Counted from the first letter of the stretch, positions 52,804-63,737 are shown. The stretch: 64,000 bases of DNA from Nesterenkonia sp. (GCF_029265375.1 NZ_JAJUJJ010000002.1:62001-126000); one strand, 5' to 3'. A program made the numbers and translations. Notes: a model not told the origin generated them from the sequence alone.

Positions 52804-54165
52804 CTAGAGCATCACCACCGTGAGCAGCAGAACCACCACGAAGGCAGTCACGCCTTGGATGGCTGTGGCCACCGTCAGGGTTCGGTAGGCGGTGGCCACC
52901 GGAATGCGTGAGAGCTGGGAGACCACCCAGAAGAAGGAGTCATTGGCGTGGGAGACCACCATCGCCCCGGACCCGATGGCCAGCACGGCCAGCACCGAGC
53001 CTGCGGTGGAGTCCAGACCCAGAGAGCCCAGCATCGGGGAAACCAGGGCCGCGCTGGTGACAATCGCCACGGTGGAGGAGCCCTGCGCGGTCTTCAGCGC
53101 CGCGGCGATGAGGAACGGCACCGCAACGCCCAGGCCCATAGTCGCAATGTTCTCCGCCAGATAGTCAGTCAGCGGGGAGGCGTTGAGCACCGCGCCGAAT
53201 GCTGCGCCGGCCCCGGTGATGAACAGGATGGGTGCGGCCACACGGATCGCCTCGGTGATCTGCTCGTTGAACTGTCCCAGCCGACCGGGCCCGGAGAGCA
53301 GGGCGGTGGCGATGAGCAGACCGATGATCAGGGCGATCACCGGGGTGCCAAAGAACACCAGGGTCTCGGTCAGCGCGCCGGCGCCGAAAGGCTCGCCGGG
53401 CAGCTGCGCCACCGAGCCGAAGCAGATCAGCAGCAGCGGGACCCCGATGGGAGCGAAAGCCGCGGCCGGATGGGGCAGCGTCCCGTAGGAGGCGCGCAGC
53501 TGCTCATAGTCCTGGACCTCGATATCGTCCTCCCGTTCAGCCGGAAGGGCAGCAAACTCGCGGTGGCTCAGCCGGGAGGCGAACAGCAGGGCGGCCATCG
53601 CTGAGATGAGCGAAACCACCAGACCCAGGCCGATCACCAGGCCCAGATCAGCCTCTGCGCCCAGCTCGGATGCAGCCGCCAAGGGCCCCGGGGTGGGCGG
53701 CACCAGCGAGTGGGTGGCGAAAAGCCCGGTCATCAGCGCCGTGGCGGTCGCCAGTCCAGAGATCCCGGCGCGGGTGGTGATCGCTTTGCGCAGCGAATTG
53801 AGGATCACATACCCGGAGTCGCAGAACACCGGGATGGAGACGATGTAGCCGATCAGCGACATCGTCAGGTTCGGGAACCTGTTGCCGATGACCCGGATAA
53901 TGGCATCGGCCATGGAGATCGCCGCACCCGAGCGCTCCAGAATGACTCCGATCATGGTGCCGAAGATGATCACCAGTCCGATATTGCCCAGGGTGTTCCC
54001 GAAGGCCTCGGTGACGGTGGGCACGCTCTCGGCCAGCGGGATCCGGTAGAGGAAGGTGGCCAGCAGAGCCGCCCCCAGCAGCGCCAGGAACGGGCTGATC
54101 TTCCAGCGGGCGGTGACCAGCACGATGCCGGCAACCAGCACCAGCAGTATGAGCAGATCGATCAT
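52804..54165 (-). CDS. GntP-family gluconate/glycerate permease
   Basis: 453 residues, about twelve to thirteen membrane helices. Typical stretches: TVTEAFGNTLGNIGLVIIFG, TMIGVILERSGAAISMADAI, HSLVPPTPGPLAAASELGAE, GAMVVSHANDSFFWVVSQLS. The family imports gluconate, glycerate or related hydroxy acids by proton symport. The adjacent glycerate kinase gene (same strand, 2-bp gap) points to glycerate. Confidence 0.92.
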   Translation of the reverse strand: MIDLLILLVLVAGIVLVTARWKISPFLALLGAALLATFLYRIPLAESVPTVTEAFGNTLGNIGLVIIFGTMIGVILERSGAAISMADAIIRVIGNRFPNLTMSLIGYIVSIPVFCDSGYVILNSLRKAITTRAGISGLATATALMTGLFATHSLVPPTPGPLAAASELGAEADLGLVIGLGLVVSLISAMAALLFASRLSHREFAALPAEREDDIEVQDYEQLRASYGTLPHPAAAFAPIGVPLLLICFGSVAQLPGEPFGAGALTETLVFFGTPVIALIIGLLIATALLSGPGRLGQFNEQITEAIRVAAPILFITGAGAAFGAVLNASPLTDYLAENIATMGLGVAVPFLIAAALKTAQGSSTVAIVTSAALVSPMLGSLGLDSTAGSVLAVLAIGSGAMVVSHANDSFFWVVSQLSRIPVATAYRTLTVATAIQGVTAFVVVLLLTVVML

Positions 54166-54310
54166 GCGGCGGCGTCCTTGCGTCGAAGGGGCAGAGCAGC
54201 CCTGAGACGGGCATCACAGCCAGCCTAGACCACCTCGGAGCCTGCTCGGCGGCACTCGTGCGACCATAGTGTGCGTTGTATTCCTACCCCATAGGGCAAG
54301 AGAGGACTGC

Positions 54311-55111
54311 ATGCCGGCACTGCACATCATCACCCTGGTCAAGTGGGTGCCCGACGCCCAGCTGGAGCGCGGGTTCACCGCCCAGCGGCGGATCGACCGC
54401 ACAGAAGGCATCCTCGGGGAGCTGGACGAGCATCCCCTGGAGGCTGCCCTGCAGATCAGCGAGTCCCTGTCCGACCGTCAGGTCCGGGTCTCTGCGCTGA
54501 CAATCGGCCCCGCGGGCGCCTCAGCAGCGTTGAAGAAAGCCCTGCAGATCGGGGCCGACGACGGCTACCACCTCACCGACGACGCCCTGGCCGGGGCCGA
54601 TGTCTCCGCCACTTCCGCGGCCGCTGCGGCTGCCATCCAGCATGTGCGCAGCCTGGCCGGGCTGGACGCCGAGTACCTGGTGCTCACCGGTATGGCCAGT
54701 GAGGACGGCGAGACCGGGGCGGTGCCGGCCCAGCTGGCGCAGCGGCTCGGAGTCCCGGCACTGACCCAGGCTACGGCGCTGGGGATCGACGGGGCGCGGC
54801 TGAGCGTGACCCGCACCGCCGGCACCCGGCAGCAGAAGCTGGCCTGCGCCCTTCCGGCGGTGGTCTCGGTGACCGACCAGGCCAATGAGCCGCGCTACCC
54901 GAACTTCCGGGCGATCATGAAGGCCCGGAAGAAGCCGGTGACCACGTTCAGCCTGGCGGAGACCGGCCTGGACGCCGCGGCGGTGCAGCCGAAGGTGCAG
55001 CTGCTCTCCGCCGCTCCCCGTCCGGCCCGTGAGCCCGGGGAGATCATCCACGACGACGGCACCGCCGGCCGCCAGCTGGTGGACTTTCTTCAGAAGGAGC
55101 GTCTGCTGTGA
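54311..55111 (+). CDS. etfB: Electron-transfer flavoprotein subunit beta
   Basis: 266 residues, [20 protein letters not shown]; family features [35 protein letters not shown] and [20 protein letters not shown] (the beta-subunit signature). Binds AMP and pairs with EtfA to pass electrons from acyl-CoA and other dehydrogenases to the quinone pool. ATG 54311 follows AGAGGAC. Its stop overlaps the GTG of etfA (GTGA). Confidence 0.93.
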   Translation: MPALHIITLVKWVPDAQLERGFTAQRRIDRTEGILGELDEHPLEAALQISESLSDRQVRVSALTIGPAGASAALKKALQIGADDGYHLTDDALAGADVSATSAAAAAAIQHVRSLAGLDAEYLVLTGMASEDGETGAVPAQLAQRLGVPALTQATALGIDGARLSVTRTAGTRQQKLACALPAVVSVTDQANEPRYPNFRAIMKARKKPVTTFSLAETGLDAAAVQPKVQLLSAAPRPAREPGEIIHDDGTAGRQLVDFLQKERLL

Positions 55112-56034
55112 CACAGGTTCTGGTTTTCTTCGAGGAGCTGGGCGCCGAGCTCAGCATCAGTCAGCAGGAGCTGCTGACCCTGGCGGGCCAGCTGGGCGAA
55201 ATCAGCGTGGTCACCACCTCGGCCGAGCCGTCCCCGGCGCTGGCCGTCCAGGGCATCGGCTCGGTCTACGCTCCACAGGCTGATGTGCCGCCCGGGGATC
55301 CGGCGCTGGCCGACCTGCTGGCTGAAGCCGCCGCCCAGGCAGCTCCCGATCTGGTGCTCGGCGCTGATACCGCTGATGCCACCGACGCTCTGGCGCGGTT
55401 GGCCGTCCGGCTTGAGGCGGGCCTGATCACCTCGGCGGAGAGCATCGAGGGCACCACAGTGACCAAATCGGTGCTGGCCGGGGCCTACACCACGTCCGCG
55501 CAGCCGGTGGGCGGTCCGCTGATCGCCACGCTGCGGCCCAACAGTGTGCCCGCCGCCGTGCAGCCGGGGAGCCTTCCGCAGATCACCACGCTGCCGGTCT
55601 CCCCCAGCGGTGCGGTGGAGCTGCTGGAGGAGACCGAGCTGCCCAGCACCGGGCGCCCGGCGTTGTCCGAGGCGCGGGTCGTCGTCGCCGGCGGCCGCGG
55701 TGTGGAGGGCGACTTCAGCCTGGTGGAGCAGCTGGCCGACGAACTCGGCGGGGCGGTGGGTGCTTCCCGCGCAGCCACAGACGCCGGCTGGATCGACCAT
55801 TCCGCCCAGGTGGGCCAGACCGGGGTGATCGTCTCCCCGCAGCTCTACATCTCGGTCGGGATCTCCGGGGCGGTGCAGCAGAAGGCCGGCATGCAGACCT
55901 CCGGGACCATTGTGGCCATCAATAAGGACGAGGACGCTCCGGTGTTCGAGATCGCCGACTTCGGAATTGTCGGCGACCTCACCGAGGTGATTCCACAGGC
56001 GATCGAGGAGCTGCGGGCCCGGCGGCAGTCATGA
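55108..56034 (+). CDS. etfA: Electron-transfer flavoprotein subunit alpha
   Basis: 308 residues from GTG 55108. C-terminal FAD domain: [60 protein letters not shown] and [20 protein letters not shown]. Partner of EtfB. Overlaps the preceding gene by 4 bp and the MFS gene by 4 bp, so a three-gene operon. The N-terminal half is divergent but of normal length. Confidence 0.93.
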   Translation: MTQVLVFFEELGAELSISQQELLTLAGQLGEISVVTTSAEPSPALAVQGIGSVYAPQADVPPGDPALADLLAEAAAQAAPDLVLGADTADATDALARLAVRLEAGLITSAESIEGTTVTKSVLAGAYTTSAQPVGGPLIATLRPNSVPAAVQPGSLPQITTLPVSPSGAVELLEETELPSTGRPALSEARVVVAGGRGVEGDFSLVEQLADELGGAVGASRAATDAGWIDHSAQVGQTGVIVSPQLYISVGISGAVQQKAGMQTSGTIVAINKDEDAPVFEIADFGIVGDLTEVIPQAIEELRARRQS

Positions 56035-57278
56035 GACGGATGTTCAGCGCCCTAGGCGTCCGGAACTACCGGATCTATGCCCTGGGGGCGCTGATCTCCA
56101 ATGTGGGCACCTGGCTGCAGACCACGGCCCAAGCCTGGCTGGTGCTGGAAATCACCGGCAGCGGCACAGCACTGGGAGTGACCCTGGCTCTGCAGCTGGT
56201 GCCTTCGCTGCTGTTCTCGCCGGCAGCCGGCGTGCTGGCCGACCGGTTCCCCAAACGCACGCTGCTGCTCTGGTGGCAGGCGGCCATGGCCCTGCCGTCG
56301 GCGGCCCTGGGGACGCTGGCCATCACCGGGGTGGTGGAGCTCTGGCACGCCTATGCGCTGGCGTTCCTCTTCGGCACCGCCCGAGCCTTCGAAGCTCCGG
56401 CCCGGCAGTCTTTCGTCAGCGAGATGGTCGATGCGGACCGGCTCTCCAATGCGGTGGCACTGAACTCGGCCTCGTTCAACTCAGGCCGCCTGGTGGGTCC
56501 GGGGCTGGCGGGGCTGCTGATCGCCGCCCTGGGCTCGGGAGTCGATGCCACCGGCTGGGTGATCACCGCCAACGCGGTCAGCTACGGCTTTGTGGTGCTG
56601 GCCCTGGTGCTGCTGGACTCCAACCGGCTGCAGCCGGCACCGGTGACCGGCAGAGCGCGGGGGCAGATCCGCGATGCCGTGCGGTACGTGGTGGGCCGCC
56701 CCGATCTGCTGCTGCTGTTCAGCTGCGTGTTCTGTCTGGGCGCATTCGGCATGAACTTCCAAGTCACCTCTGCGCTGATGGCCACCCAGACCTTCGGCAA
56801 GGGTGCCGGGGAGTTCGGGATCCTCGGCTCGGTGCTGGCCATCGGCTCCCTGGCCGGGGCGCTGCTGGCCGCCGGGAGGCAGCGGCCCCGGCTGCGGTTC
56901 GTCGTCGGGGCTGGACTGGTCTTCTCTGCCGCGCAGATTCTCTCCGGCCTCATGCCTTCCTACCTCACTTATGCCGCCATGCTGCCGCTGGTGGGTCTGA
57001 GCGTGCTGACCACGGTGACGACGGCGAACGCGCTGATCCAGATGACCTCAGCACCCTCGATGCGCGGCCGCGTGGTGTCCCTGTACCTGATGGTGTTCCT
57101 GGGCAGCTCTCCGCTGGGAGCTCCGATCATCGGGGCTATCGGCGAGCACATCGGTGCCCGGTGGGCGCTGGTGATCAGCGGTCTGGCCGCCGGCCTGGGG
57201 GTCGCCGCGGCCGGACTGGCCTATACCCGGATGCGCCGGATCAGTCTGCGCTCAGTGCTTCGCCGCGAACCGCGGTGA
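56031..57278 (+). CDS. MFS transporter (MFS_3/enterobactin-exporter type)
   Basis: 415 residues, about twelve helices. [60 protein letters not shown] (loop 2-3 motif) and [20 protein letters not shown]. Found often as EntS-like or drug exporter. The ATG overlaps the etfA stop (ATGA), an unusual partner for ETF genes. Substrate unknown. Confidence 0.88.
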   Translation: MRRMFSALGVRNYRIYALGALISNVGTWLQTTAQAWLVLEITGSGTALGVTLALQLVPSLLFSPAAGVLADRFPKRTLLLWWQAAMALPSAALGTLAITGVVELWHAYALAFLFGTARAFEAPARQSFVSEMVDADRLSNAVALNSASFNSGRLVGPGLAGLLIAALGSGVDATGWVITANAVSYGFVVLALVLLDSNRLQPAPVTGRARGQIRDAVRYVVGRPDLLLLFSCVFCLGAFGMNFQVTSALMATQTFGKGAGEFGILGSVLAIGSLAGALLAAGRQRPRLRFVVGAGLVFSAAQILSGLMPSYLTYAAMLPLVGLSVLTTVTTANALIQMTSAPSMRGRVVSLYLMVFLGSSPLGAPIIGAIGEHIGARWALVISGLAAGLGVAAAGLAYTRMRRISLRSVLRREPR

Positions 57279-57388
57279 CTGACTCAGGCGCCACGATGCG
57301 TGGGGAGTCGGCTCCCTTCGGAGCTGCCCGGTTCAGCGCCGCTCGCCTCACCAGTGACGCCGCCGGTGGTGTGGGCCACAATGGGTGC

Positions 57389-57805
57389 ATGAGTCACAGC
57401 CGCTTCGATGAGCACGGCAGAACGCACCGGGGGTACGCGCCGTCCGGCTACGGCTACTCCGGGCACCACCAGCAGTCTCCTCAGCCCAGTCAGTATCCGA
57501 CCTACGCCGACGGCTCACCCGCTGGGTACGCCGCCGGTGATGTGCACCACCCGGTGCGGCAGCAGGAACTGATGCAGGCCCAGTCCTGGGCGACCGCCGC
57601 CCTGGTCCTGGGCATTGTGGGGCTGTTCACCGTGCCGTTCATCCTGGGTCCGCTGGCGCTGTGGCAGGCGTCCAAGGCGCGCCGAGTCGGTCACGACGCC
57701 TCAGCCGGCTGGGTCCTCGGCTGGATCTGCACCCTGTGGGGCGCTGCCGTGCTGCTGGCGCCCCTGATCCTGGCCGCACTCTTCCTCGGAGCGGTCTCCT
57801 CCTGA
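57389..57805 (+). CDS. DUF4190-domain membrane protein
   Basis: 138 residues: a Gly/Tyr/His/Gln-rich N-terminus (~1-65) and two C-terminal helices with WATAALVLGIVGLFTVPFIL, GPLALWQASKAR and WICTLWGAAVLLAPLILAAL. The DUF4190 pattern (alternating short helices with GPLALW) is clear. Function unknown. A frame open from 56273 overlaps the MFS gene and is rejected. ATG 57389. Confidence 0.82.
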   Translation: MSHSRFDEHGRTHRGYAPSGYGYSGHHQQSPQPSQYPTYADGSPAGYAAGDVHHPVRQQELMQAQSWATAALVLGIVGLFTVPFILGPLALWQASKARRVGHDASAGWVLGWICTLWGAAVLLAPLILAALFLGAVSS

Positions 57806-57815
57806 GTCAGGCCGC

Positions 57816-59117
57816 TCAGCGGCTGCGCGGCACCAGGCGCTGCAGCTGGGTGACATGGCGCGGACTCAGCTCCTCCAGGCTGGAGACCTCCAGCAGCTTC
57901 ATGGTCCGCACCACCTGATCGGTGAGGATCTGGATGGCGCGGTCCACGCCGGGGCGGCCGCCGGCCATGAGCCCGTAGAGGTAGGCGCGACCGACGAACG
58001 TGAACTTCGCCCCCAGGGCGACGGAGGCCACGATGTCGGCACCGTTCATGATGCCTGTGTCGAGGGTGACCTCCAGATCATGGCCGACCTCGCGGACCAC
58101 CTCGGGCAGCAGGTGGAAGGGCACCGGCGCCCGGTCCAGCTGGCGTCCCCCGTGATTGGAGAGCACGATGCCGTCCACACCGAGGCCGGCAAGCTTCTTG
58201 GCGTCCTCCACGGTCTGCACCCCCTTGACCACGAGCTTGCCGGGGAAGAGCTCGCGGATGGTGTTGAGGTCCTCGAAATTGATGGAGGGGTCCATGGCCT
58301 TGTCCAGCAGCTCACCGACCGTGCCTCCGGTGGAGCTCAGGGAGGCGAACTCCAGAGGCGGGGTGGTGAGGAAGTCGTACCACCACCAGGGCCGGGGGAT
58401 GGCGTTGACGATGGTGCCCAGAGTCAGCGCCGGGGGGATTGAGAACCCGTTGCGCTTATCGCGCAGGCGGGCCCCGGCCACCGGAGTGTCCACGGTGAAC
58501 AGCAGAGTGTCGAATCCCGCGGCAGCGGCCCGCTCGGTGAGGTCATAGGAGATCTGCCGGTCCTTCATCACGTAGAGCTGGAAGAAGTTTCGGCCTTCGG
58601 GGTTGGCTGCCCTGACGTCCTCGATCGAGGTGGTCCCCAGGGTGGAAAGGCAGAACGGGATGCCCGCGGCGGCAGCTGCGGAGGCTCCTGCGGTCTCTCC
58701 CTCGGTCTGCATCAACCGGGTGAAGCCGGTGGGCGCGATGCCGAACGGCAGGGCGGAGGGGCCGCCGAAGATTTCGCAGGAGGTGTCGACTTCGGAGACG
58801 TCCCGCAGGATCGAGGGGTTGAACTCCACGTCCTGGAAGGCCTGCCGGGCCCGGGCCAGGGAGATCTCTGCCTCGGCGGCGCCCTCCGTGTAATCATAGG
58901 CGGCCTTGGGGGTGCGTCGTTTGGCGATGCTGCGCAGATCCTCGATGGTCAGGGCAGCGGCCAGGCGACGGCGTGAGGCGTTGAAGTCGAACTTCTTGAA
59001 CTGCATCAGCGGGGCCAGATCCTTCGGCTTGGGCACCCGGCGCTGCACTCGCCGTCGTGCCTGCCGCACAGGGTTGTCAGGGCCGGCAGTGTCTGGGCCC
59101 GGAGTCTGCTCTGTCAT
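57816..59117 (-). CDS. lldD: FMN-dependent L-lactate dehydrogenase (alpha-hydroxyacid oxidase family)
   Basis: 433 residues. [60 protein letters not shown], and [20 protein letters not shown] holding the catalytic His and Arg; [20 protein letters not shown] follows. Oxidises L-lactate to pyruvate. It lies 43 bp after the rhamnulokinase gene on the same strand; L-lactaldehyde oxidation in the rhamnose route yields L-lactate, so it completes the pathway. ATG 59117 with GAGGAG; the frame to 59300 is not needed. Confidence 0.92.
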   Translation of the reverse strand: MTEQTPGPDTAGPDNPVRQARRRVQRRVPKPKDLAPLMQFKKFDFNASRRRLAAALTIEDLRSIAKRRTPKAAYDYTEGAAEAEISLARARQAFQDVEFNPSILRDVSEVDTSCEIFGGPSALPFGIAPTGFTRLMQTEGETAGASAAAAAGIPFCLSTLGTTSIEDVRAANPEGRNFFQLYVMKDRQISYDLTERAAAAGFDTLLFTVDTPVAGARLRDKRNGFSIPPALTLGTIVNAIPRPWWWYDFLTTPPLEFASLSSTGGTVGELLDKAMDPSINFEDLNTIRELFPGKLVVKGVQTVEDAKKLAGLGVDGIVLSNHGGRQLDRAPVPFHLLPEVVREVGHDLEVTLDTGIMNGADIVASVALGAKFTFVGRAYLYGLMAGGRPGVDRAIQILTDQVVRTMKLLEVSSLEELSPRHVTQLQRLVPRSR

Positions 59118-59160
59118 GGGTTCTCCTCGCTGACAAGGACGCCGTGGACCGGCGCGCGGT

Positions 59161-60627
59161 TCAGGATCCGGTGGATCGGGGGCGGTAGGTGATGAGGTTA
59201 TGGGTACGCGCGATGAGGCTGCGCAGCTCGGCCAGCCCGCCGCTGAGAGTCCCGGCGGTACGGGCCTGGACGAGCAGGTTGCCCAGCGCGGTGGCCTCAA
59301 CGGGCCCTGCGATCACAGGGTACCCGGAACGGTCCGCAGTGGCCTGGCAGAGCAGCGCGTTGAGGCTTCCGCCACCGACCATATGGACCACGTCGATGCT
59401 GCGCCCGGAGAGGCGGGAAGCCTCGGCGAGCGCCTCGGCGAACTTCACGGCGATGGATTCGACGATGCTGCGCACAATCTGCGCCGGGGTCTGTGGTGCC
59501 TGCTGGTCGCGTTCGGCGCACAGCGCGGTGATCCGGGCCGCCATGTCTCCCGGCGGCAGGAACCGCTCGTCCTGTACATCGAAGACGACGACCTCGGCAT
59601 CGGGGACTTGCGCGGCCGCGTCGAGCAGCAGCTGGAGGTTCTGCTCGACGCCGGTCTTCTGCTGCCAGGCACGCAGAGTCTCGGAGAGCAGCCAGGTGCC
59701 CATCACGTTGGTGAGGAACCGGGTACGGCCGTCGACACCGCCTTCATTGGTGAAGTTCGCCTTCCGGCTGGCCTCGGTGACCACCGGTGAATCCAGTTCG
59801 AGTCCGACGAGCCCCCAGGTGCCGCAGGAGATGTAGGCCGCATCGGGGGTGGAGAGCGGAGTGCCGACGACGGCGGATGCGGTGTCGTGGGAGCCCACCA
59901 GGGTCACCGGGAGCCGGTGCCCGCCGAAGCGGTCGGACAGATCCTCGCGGGTCTCACCCAGGGCGGTGCCGGGCTCGGCGACCGCGGCGAAGAGAGCCTC
60001 GTCCAGGCCCAGCCGGCTCATCAGCTCGGTGTCCCATTGACCGGTGTGGACGCTCAGCAGTCCGGTGGTGGAGGCATTGGTGGCCTCGGTGCGCTGGACG
60101 CCGGTGAGCCAGTAGCCGAGCAGGTCGGGGACCAGCAGCAGCTTTTCGGCCTGGGCCAAGAGGTCCTCTGCAGCCAGCTGGTAGAGGGTGTTGAAGGGGA
60201 GGAACTGCAGACCGTTGCGTCGGTAGAGCTCCTCGAACGGGGCGATGTCGTGAACCCTCTGCACCCCCTGAGCGGTACGGGAGTCCCGGTAGTGGAAGGG
60301 CGTGCCGAGCAGTCGCATCCGCTCTGGGTCACCGCCGCTCAGCAATCCGTAATCCACCGCCCAGGAGTCGATGCCCACCGAGGCGAGTCCGCCGTCCTCG
60401 CCGGTCTCACGCACTGCGGCGGCCAGGCCGTCGAGGGCATGGGCATAGAGTCCCACAAGGTTCCAGTGCAGTCCGTCAGGCAGCGGAACCGCTCCATTGG
60501 GGAATCGGGCTGCTTCGCGGATCTGCAGAGTGTCGGGACCGATGCGGCCCAGGACCACCCGCCCGGAGGAGGCGCCCAGGTCGACAGCGGCGTGCCAGCT
60601 CGTCGCGCGCGAGGTCGTGGTGCTCAT
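59161..60627 (-). CDS. rhaB: Rhamnulokinase
   Basis: 488 residues of the FGGY kinase family. [17 protein letters not shown] (phosphate-1 motif), [57 protein letters not shown] and [20 protein letters not shown]. Phosphorylates L-rhamnulose to rhamnulose-1-phosphate. Starts 9 bp after the aldolase/dehydrogenase gene. Signature and length fit RhaB over xylulokinase or glycerol kinase. Confidence 0.93.
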   Translation of the reverse strand: MSTTTSRATSWHAAVDLGASSGRVVLGRIGPDTLQIREAARFPNGAVPLPDGLHWNLVGLYAHALDGLAAAVRETGEDGGLASVGIDSWAVDYGLLSGGDPERMRLLGTPFHYRDSRTAQGVQRVHDIAPFEELYRRNGLQFLPFNTLYQLAAEDLLAQAEKLLLVPDLLGYWLTGVQRTEATNASTTGLLSVHTGQWDTELMSRLGLDEALFAAVAEPGTALGETREDLSDRFGGHRLPVTLVGSHDTASAVVGTPLSTPDAAYISCGTWGLVGLELDSPVVTEASRKANFTNEGGVDGRTRFLTNVMGTWLLSETLRAWQQKTGVEQNLQLLLDAAAQVPDAEVVVFDVQDERFLPPGDMAARITALCAERDQQAPQTPAQIVRSIVESIAVKFAEALAEASRLSGRSIDVVHMVGGGSLNALLCQATADRSGYPVIAGPVEATALGNLLVQARTAGTLSGGLAELRSLIARTHNLITYRPRSTGS

Positions 60628-60636
60628 CGCAGGCTC

Positions 60637-62676
60637 TCAGCGCAGGAACGCGGCAGCCACGCCGGCGTCGACCGGAACGTGCAGACCGGTGGTGTGGGAG
60701 AGATCCTGGCTCAGCAGCGCGAAGGCGGCGTTGGCCACGTTCTCCGGCAGCACTTCCCGCTTGAGGATGGTGCGCTGGGCGTAGAACTTGCCGAGGTCCT
60801 TCTCCTCGATCCCGTAGGTCTTCGCACGATTGGCGCCCCAGCCGGAGGCGAAGATGCCGGAGCCCTGCACCACGCCGTCGGGGTTGATGCCGTTGACCCG
60901 GATCTGGTGTTCGCCGAGCTCAGCGGCCAGCAGGCGGACCTGGTGCGCCTGATCGGCCTTGGTGGCGGAGTAGGCGATGTTGTTGGGCCCTGCGAAGACG
61001 CTGTTCTTCGAGGAGATGTAGATGATGTCACCGCCCAGTCCCTGGTCGATCAGCACTTTGGCGGCGGCTTTCGAGACCAGGAAGGAACCCTTGGCCATCA
61101 CGTCGTGCTGCAGGTCCCAGTCGGCCGCTGTGGTCTCCAGCAGAGACTTCGATAGCGAGAGTCCGGCGTTGTTGATCACGATGTCGAGTCCGCCGAAGGC
61201 CAACAGGGTCTCGTCGATCGCCTGTTTGACCGCCTCCTCGTCGGACACATCAGCGGCGACTCCGATCGCCTTGTCCGGTCCGCCGATCTCCGCGGCGGCC
61301 TGGCGCGCCTTCTCGAGGTTGAGGTCGGCGATGGCCACCACGGCCCCTTCGGCCGCCAGCCGCTTGGCGATGGCCTTGCCGATGCCCGAGGCGGCACCGG
61401 TCACCAGGGCAATGCGGGTAGCCAGTTCTTTGGGCTGCGGCATCCGCTGCAGCTTGGCCTCCTCCAGCGCCCAGTACTCGATGCGGAACTTCTCGCGCTC
61501 GTCGATCGGGGTGTAGCGGGACAGGCCCTCTGCCCCGCGCATCACGTTGATGGCGTTGATGTAGAACTCCCCGGCCACCCGGGCGGTCTGCTTGTCCTTG
61601 CCGAAGCTGAACATGCCGACCCCGGGAACGAGGACGATGGCCGGATCGGCGCCGCGGAGAGCGGGCGAATCGGGTTCCGCGTGGCGGTTGTAATAGGCCT
61701 GGTAGTCCTCGCGGTAGCTGGCGTGCAGTTCTTTGAGCCTGCTGATGGAGTCCTCGACGCTGGCCGTGGCGGGCAGATCGAGGACCAGCGGCTTGACCTT
61801 GGTGCGCAGGAAGTGGTCGGGGCAGGAAGTGCCGAGCGCGGCCAGGCGCGGATGCTCGGCATGGGCGAGAAAATCAAGGACGACGCCGTCATCGGTGAAG
61901 TGCCCGACCTGCGGCTTGTCTGCGCTGGCGATGGCGCGGATGGTGGGGATCAGCGCGGCCGCCTTGGCCCGCCGCTCAGCCTCGGGCAGCGGAGCGTAGC
62001 CCTGGAGGGCTGGACCGAATGGTTCCGGCTTGGAGTGCTCAGCGATATACGCCTGGGCGGTGCGGGTGATCCACAGCGAGTTCTGCTCGGATTCCTCGGA
62101 GGTGTCGCCCCAGGCCGTGATGCCGTGGCCGCCGAGGATGCAGCCGACGGCCTGCGGGTTCTGCTTCTTGATCTCGGCGATGTCCAGTCCGAGCTGGAAG
62201 CCGGGACGGCGCCAGGGCACCCAGACGACCTTGTCGCCGAAGATGGTCGATGTCAGCTCCTCGCCGTCGGCGGCGGTGGCGATGGCGATGCCGGAGTCGG
62301 GGTGCAGGTGGTCCACATGGGCAGCGTCGACCAGCCCGTGCATGGCTGTGTCGATGGACGGGGCCGCCCCGCCCTTGCCGTGGGCGCAGTAGTCGAAGGC
62401 GGCCACCATCTCGTCCTCGCGCTCCACTCCGGGATAGGTGTTCACCAGGGCACGCATCCGATCCAGGCGGAGGGTGGCGAGGCCAGATTCCTTCAGCGTG
62501 CCGAGGTCGCCGCCGGATCCCTTGACCCAGAGCAGTTCGACGTCCTCGCCGGTGACCGGATCACGGTCAGTACCTTTGGCGGAAGTGTTGCCACCGGCGT
62601 AATTGGTGTTCCTCGGGTCCGCACCGAGCCGGTTGGAACGGGTGATCAGTGCGTCGACGACGGGGTGACCGGCCAT
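60637..62676 (-). CDS. Bifunctional rhamnulose-1-phosphate aldolase / lactaldehyde dehydrogenase
   Basis: 679 residues. N-terminal class II aldolase/adducin domain (~1-400): LGADPRNTNYAGGNTSAKGT, ELLWVKGSGGDLGTLKESGL, HVDHLHPDSGIAIAT (zinc His). C-terminal short-chain dehydrogenase (~425-675): ALVTGAASGIGKAIAKRLAA, NNAGLS, and YSATKADQ with the Tyr/Lys pair. Together: rhamnulose-1-phosphate to dihydroxyacetone phosphate plus L-lactaldehyde, then oxidation to L-lactate. Called RhaEW elsewhere. First gene of the operon, with a DeoR-type operator 66 bp upstream. Confidence 0.93.
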   Translation of the reverse strand: MAGHPVVDALITRSNRLGADPRNTNYAGGNTSAKGTDRDPVTGEDVELLWVKGSGGDLGTLKESGLATLRLDRMRALVNTYPGVEREDEMVAAFDYCAHGKGGAAPSIDTAMHGLVDAAHVDHLHPDSGIAIATAADGEELTSTIFGDKVVWVPWRRPGFQLGLDIAEIKKQNPQAVGCILGGHGITAWGDTSEESEQNSLWITRTAQAYIAEHSKPEPFGPALQGYAPLPEAERRAKAAALIPTIRAIASADKPQVGHFTDDGVVLDFLAHAEHPRLAALGTSCPDHFLRTKVKPLVLDLPATASVEDSISRLKELHASYREDYQAYYNRHAEPDSPALRGADPAIVLVPGVGMFSFGKDKQTARVAGEFYINAINVMRGAEGLSRYTPIDEREKFRIEYWALEEAKLQRMPQPKELATRIALVTGAASGIGKAIAKRLAAEGAVVAIADLNLEKARQAAAEIGGPDKAIGVAADVSDEEAVKQAIDETLLAFGGLDIVINNAGLSLSKSLLETTAADWDLQHDVMAKGSFLVSKAAAKVLIDQGLGGDIIYISSKNSVFAGPNNIAYSATKADQAHQVRLLAAELGEHQIRVNGINPDGVVQGSGIFASGWGANRAKTYGIEEKDLGKFYAQRTILKREVLPENVANAAFALLSQDLSHTTGLHVPVDAGVAAAFLR

Positions 62677-62741
62677 GAGAACTCTCCTGAGCAGTTGGTC
62701 CGATGGGCAGCGGACGGGAAACCTGGCCCGCGCACCTGAGA

Positions 62742-62765
62742 TGTTCGATAGCGATTAATCGAACA
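62742..62765. promoter_or_regulatory. DeoR-type operator upstream of the rhamnose operon
   Basis: TGTTCGAT (62742-62749), 8-nt spacer, ATCGAACA (62758-62765), perfect 8-bp arms, 66 bp before the aldolase gene start. The half-site GTTCGAT resembles the GTTCAAT in two sites upstream of the adjacent DeoR gene. Confidence 0.72.
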
Positions 62766-62827
62766 CAAAGTATCACGCAGCTGTGTGGGATACAACACCC
62801 CAGCGCACCCAGCACCGGGCGGACCCG

Positions 62828-63589
62828 CTAGCGGATCTCTGCGCTGCGACGATAGGGATCCAGGCGGGCGTCGTCGGGGTCAAGGTCGGTGATCAGCACG
62901 TCGACGTCGTCGAGCGCGAGCGCCCGGGCACTGGCCTGCGAGCCGAGCTTGGAGGAGTCAGCGAGCAGGATCGTCAGGTCGGCATGCCTGCTGAGCGTCC
63001 GTTTGAGCGCGGCCTCCTCGGCGGTGGCCTCGGAGGTGCCCCATTCAGGGTCGACCGCGGCCGCCGAGGTGAAGAATTTGCCGTAGTGCAGTGAGGAGGC
63101 AAGCAGATCGGCCAGCGGCCCCACAAAGCTCTGCGTGGTCTCGTGGCGGTGGCCGCCCAGCAGAATCGGGGAGATGCCGGGCTTGCCGGAGACTGCCTCG
63201 AAGTTCTCCGCCGAATTGGTCACGGCGGTGAGTTCGGCAGCATCACCGATCGCGGACAGCAGCACCCCCGCGGTCGAGGACGCGTCGAAGGCGCAGGTTC
63301 CCTGGGAGGGGACCAGCGGGAGAGCTTTCTGCGCGATGGCCTTCTTCGCCGCTGACCGGCGGGCACTGCGCTCAGCAAAGCTGCGTGGCTGGAGGGGTGC
63401 CACAGCTCCCCCGCGGACCCTGCGCAGCTGGCCCATGCCTTCGAGGTCGGCCAGGTCCCGGCGCAACGTCATCTCGGAAACACCGAGCGCGCCTGCCGCC
63501 GCACTGACCGTGATCCGCCCCTGGGCGCCGAGCATCTGCAAGAGATGCGCACGCCGTGCCTCAGCGTCCAGCGAGGAAGAGATAGCCAT
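62828..63589 (-). CDS. rhaR: DeoR-family regulator of rhamnose use
   Basis: 253 residues from ATG 63589. HTH: RRAHLLQMLGAQGRITVSAA, AGALGVSEMTLRRDLADLEG; C-terminal sugar-phosphate sensor: FDASSTAGVLLSAIG, VTNSAENFEAVSGKP, GPLADLLASSLHYGKFFTSA. Sits upstream of, and on the same strand as, the rhamnose operon and divergent from the partial gene at 63805. Palindromes on both sides share the GTTCRAT half-site. The gene name is by context only. Confidence 0.87.
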   Translation of the reverse strand: MAISSSLDAEARRAHLLQMLGAQGRITVSAAAGALGVSEMTLRRDLADLEGMGQLRRVRGGAVAPLQPRSFAERSARRSAAKKAIAQKALPLVPSQGTCAFDASSTAGVLLSAIGDAAELTAVTNSAENFEAVSGKPGISPILLGGHRHETTQSFVGPLADLLASSLHYGKFFTSAAAVDPEWGTSEATAEEAALKRTLSRHADLTILLADSSKLGSQASARALALDDVDVLITDLDPDDARLDPYRRSAEIR

Positions 63590-63644
63590 GGCTCCGCATG
63601 CTACCGGAGCCCGCGGAGACGGCAGGGAGGGCGACGCTGCGCTT

Positions 63645-63657
63645 GATTCAATAAACC
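63645..63657. promoter_or_regulatory. DeoR-type operator, imperfect copy
   Basis: GATTCAATAAACC, 13 bp, differing at two positions from the perfect palindrome at 63764. Lies 56 bp upstream of the DeoR gene, suggesting autoregulation. Confidence 0.5.
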
Positions 63658-63719
63658 ACATCCTGCACGAATGCTTTCTTGTCCTCCTCATACTTCCCTG
63701 CGACCACGCACACGAAGTC

Positions 63720-63725
63720 TTGACA
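63720..63725 (+). promoter_or_regulatory. Possible -35 hexamer
   Basis: TTGACA on the plus strand, upstream of the gene at 63805. No good -10 at 17 bp (CTAAGG), so an activator-dependent promoter is likely; a CRP-like box lies just downstream. Confidence 0.35.
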
Positions 63726-63737
63726 TGATCCGACTTC

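Noticed and set aside
56273..57388. 510-residue frame leading into the DUF4190 gene
   Set aside because: Out-of-frame shadow of the MFS gene; the DUF4190 protein begins at ATG 57389.
57811..57823. GCCGCT-C-AGCGGC as a terminator between the DUF4190 and lldD genes
   Set aside because: The one-base loop is too tight for a real hairpin and the sequence includes the lldD stop codon.
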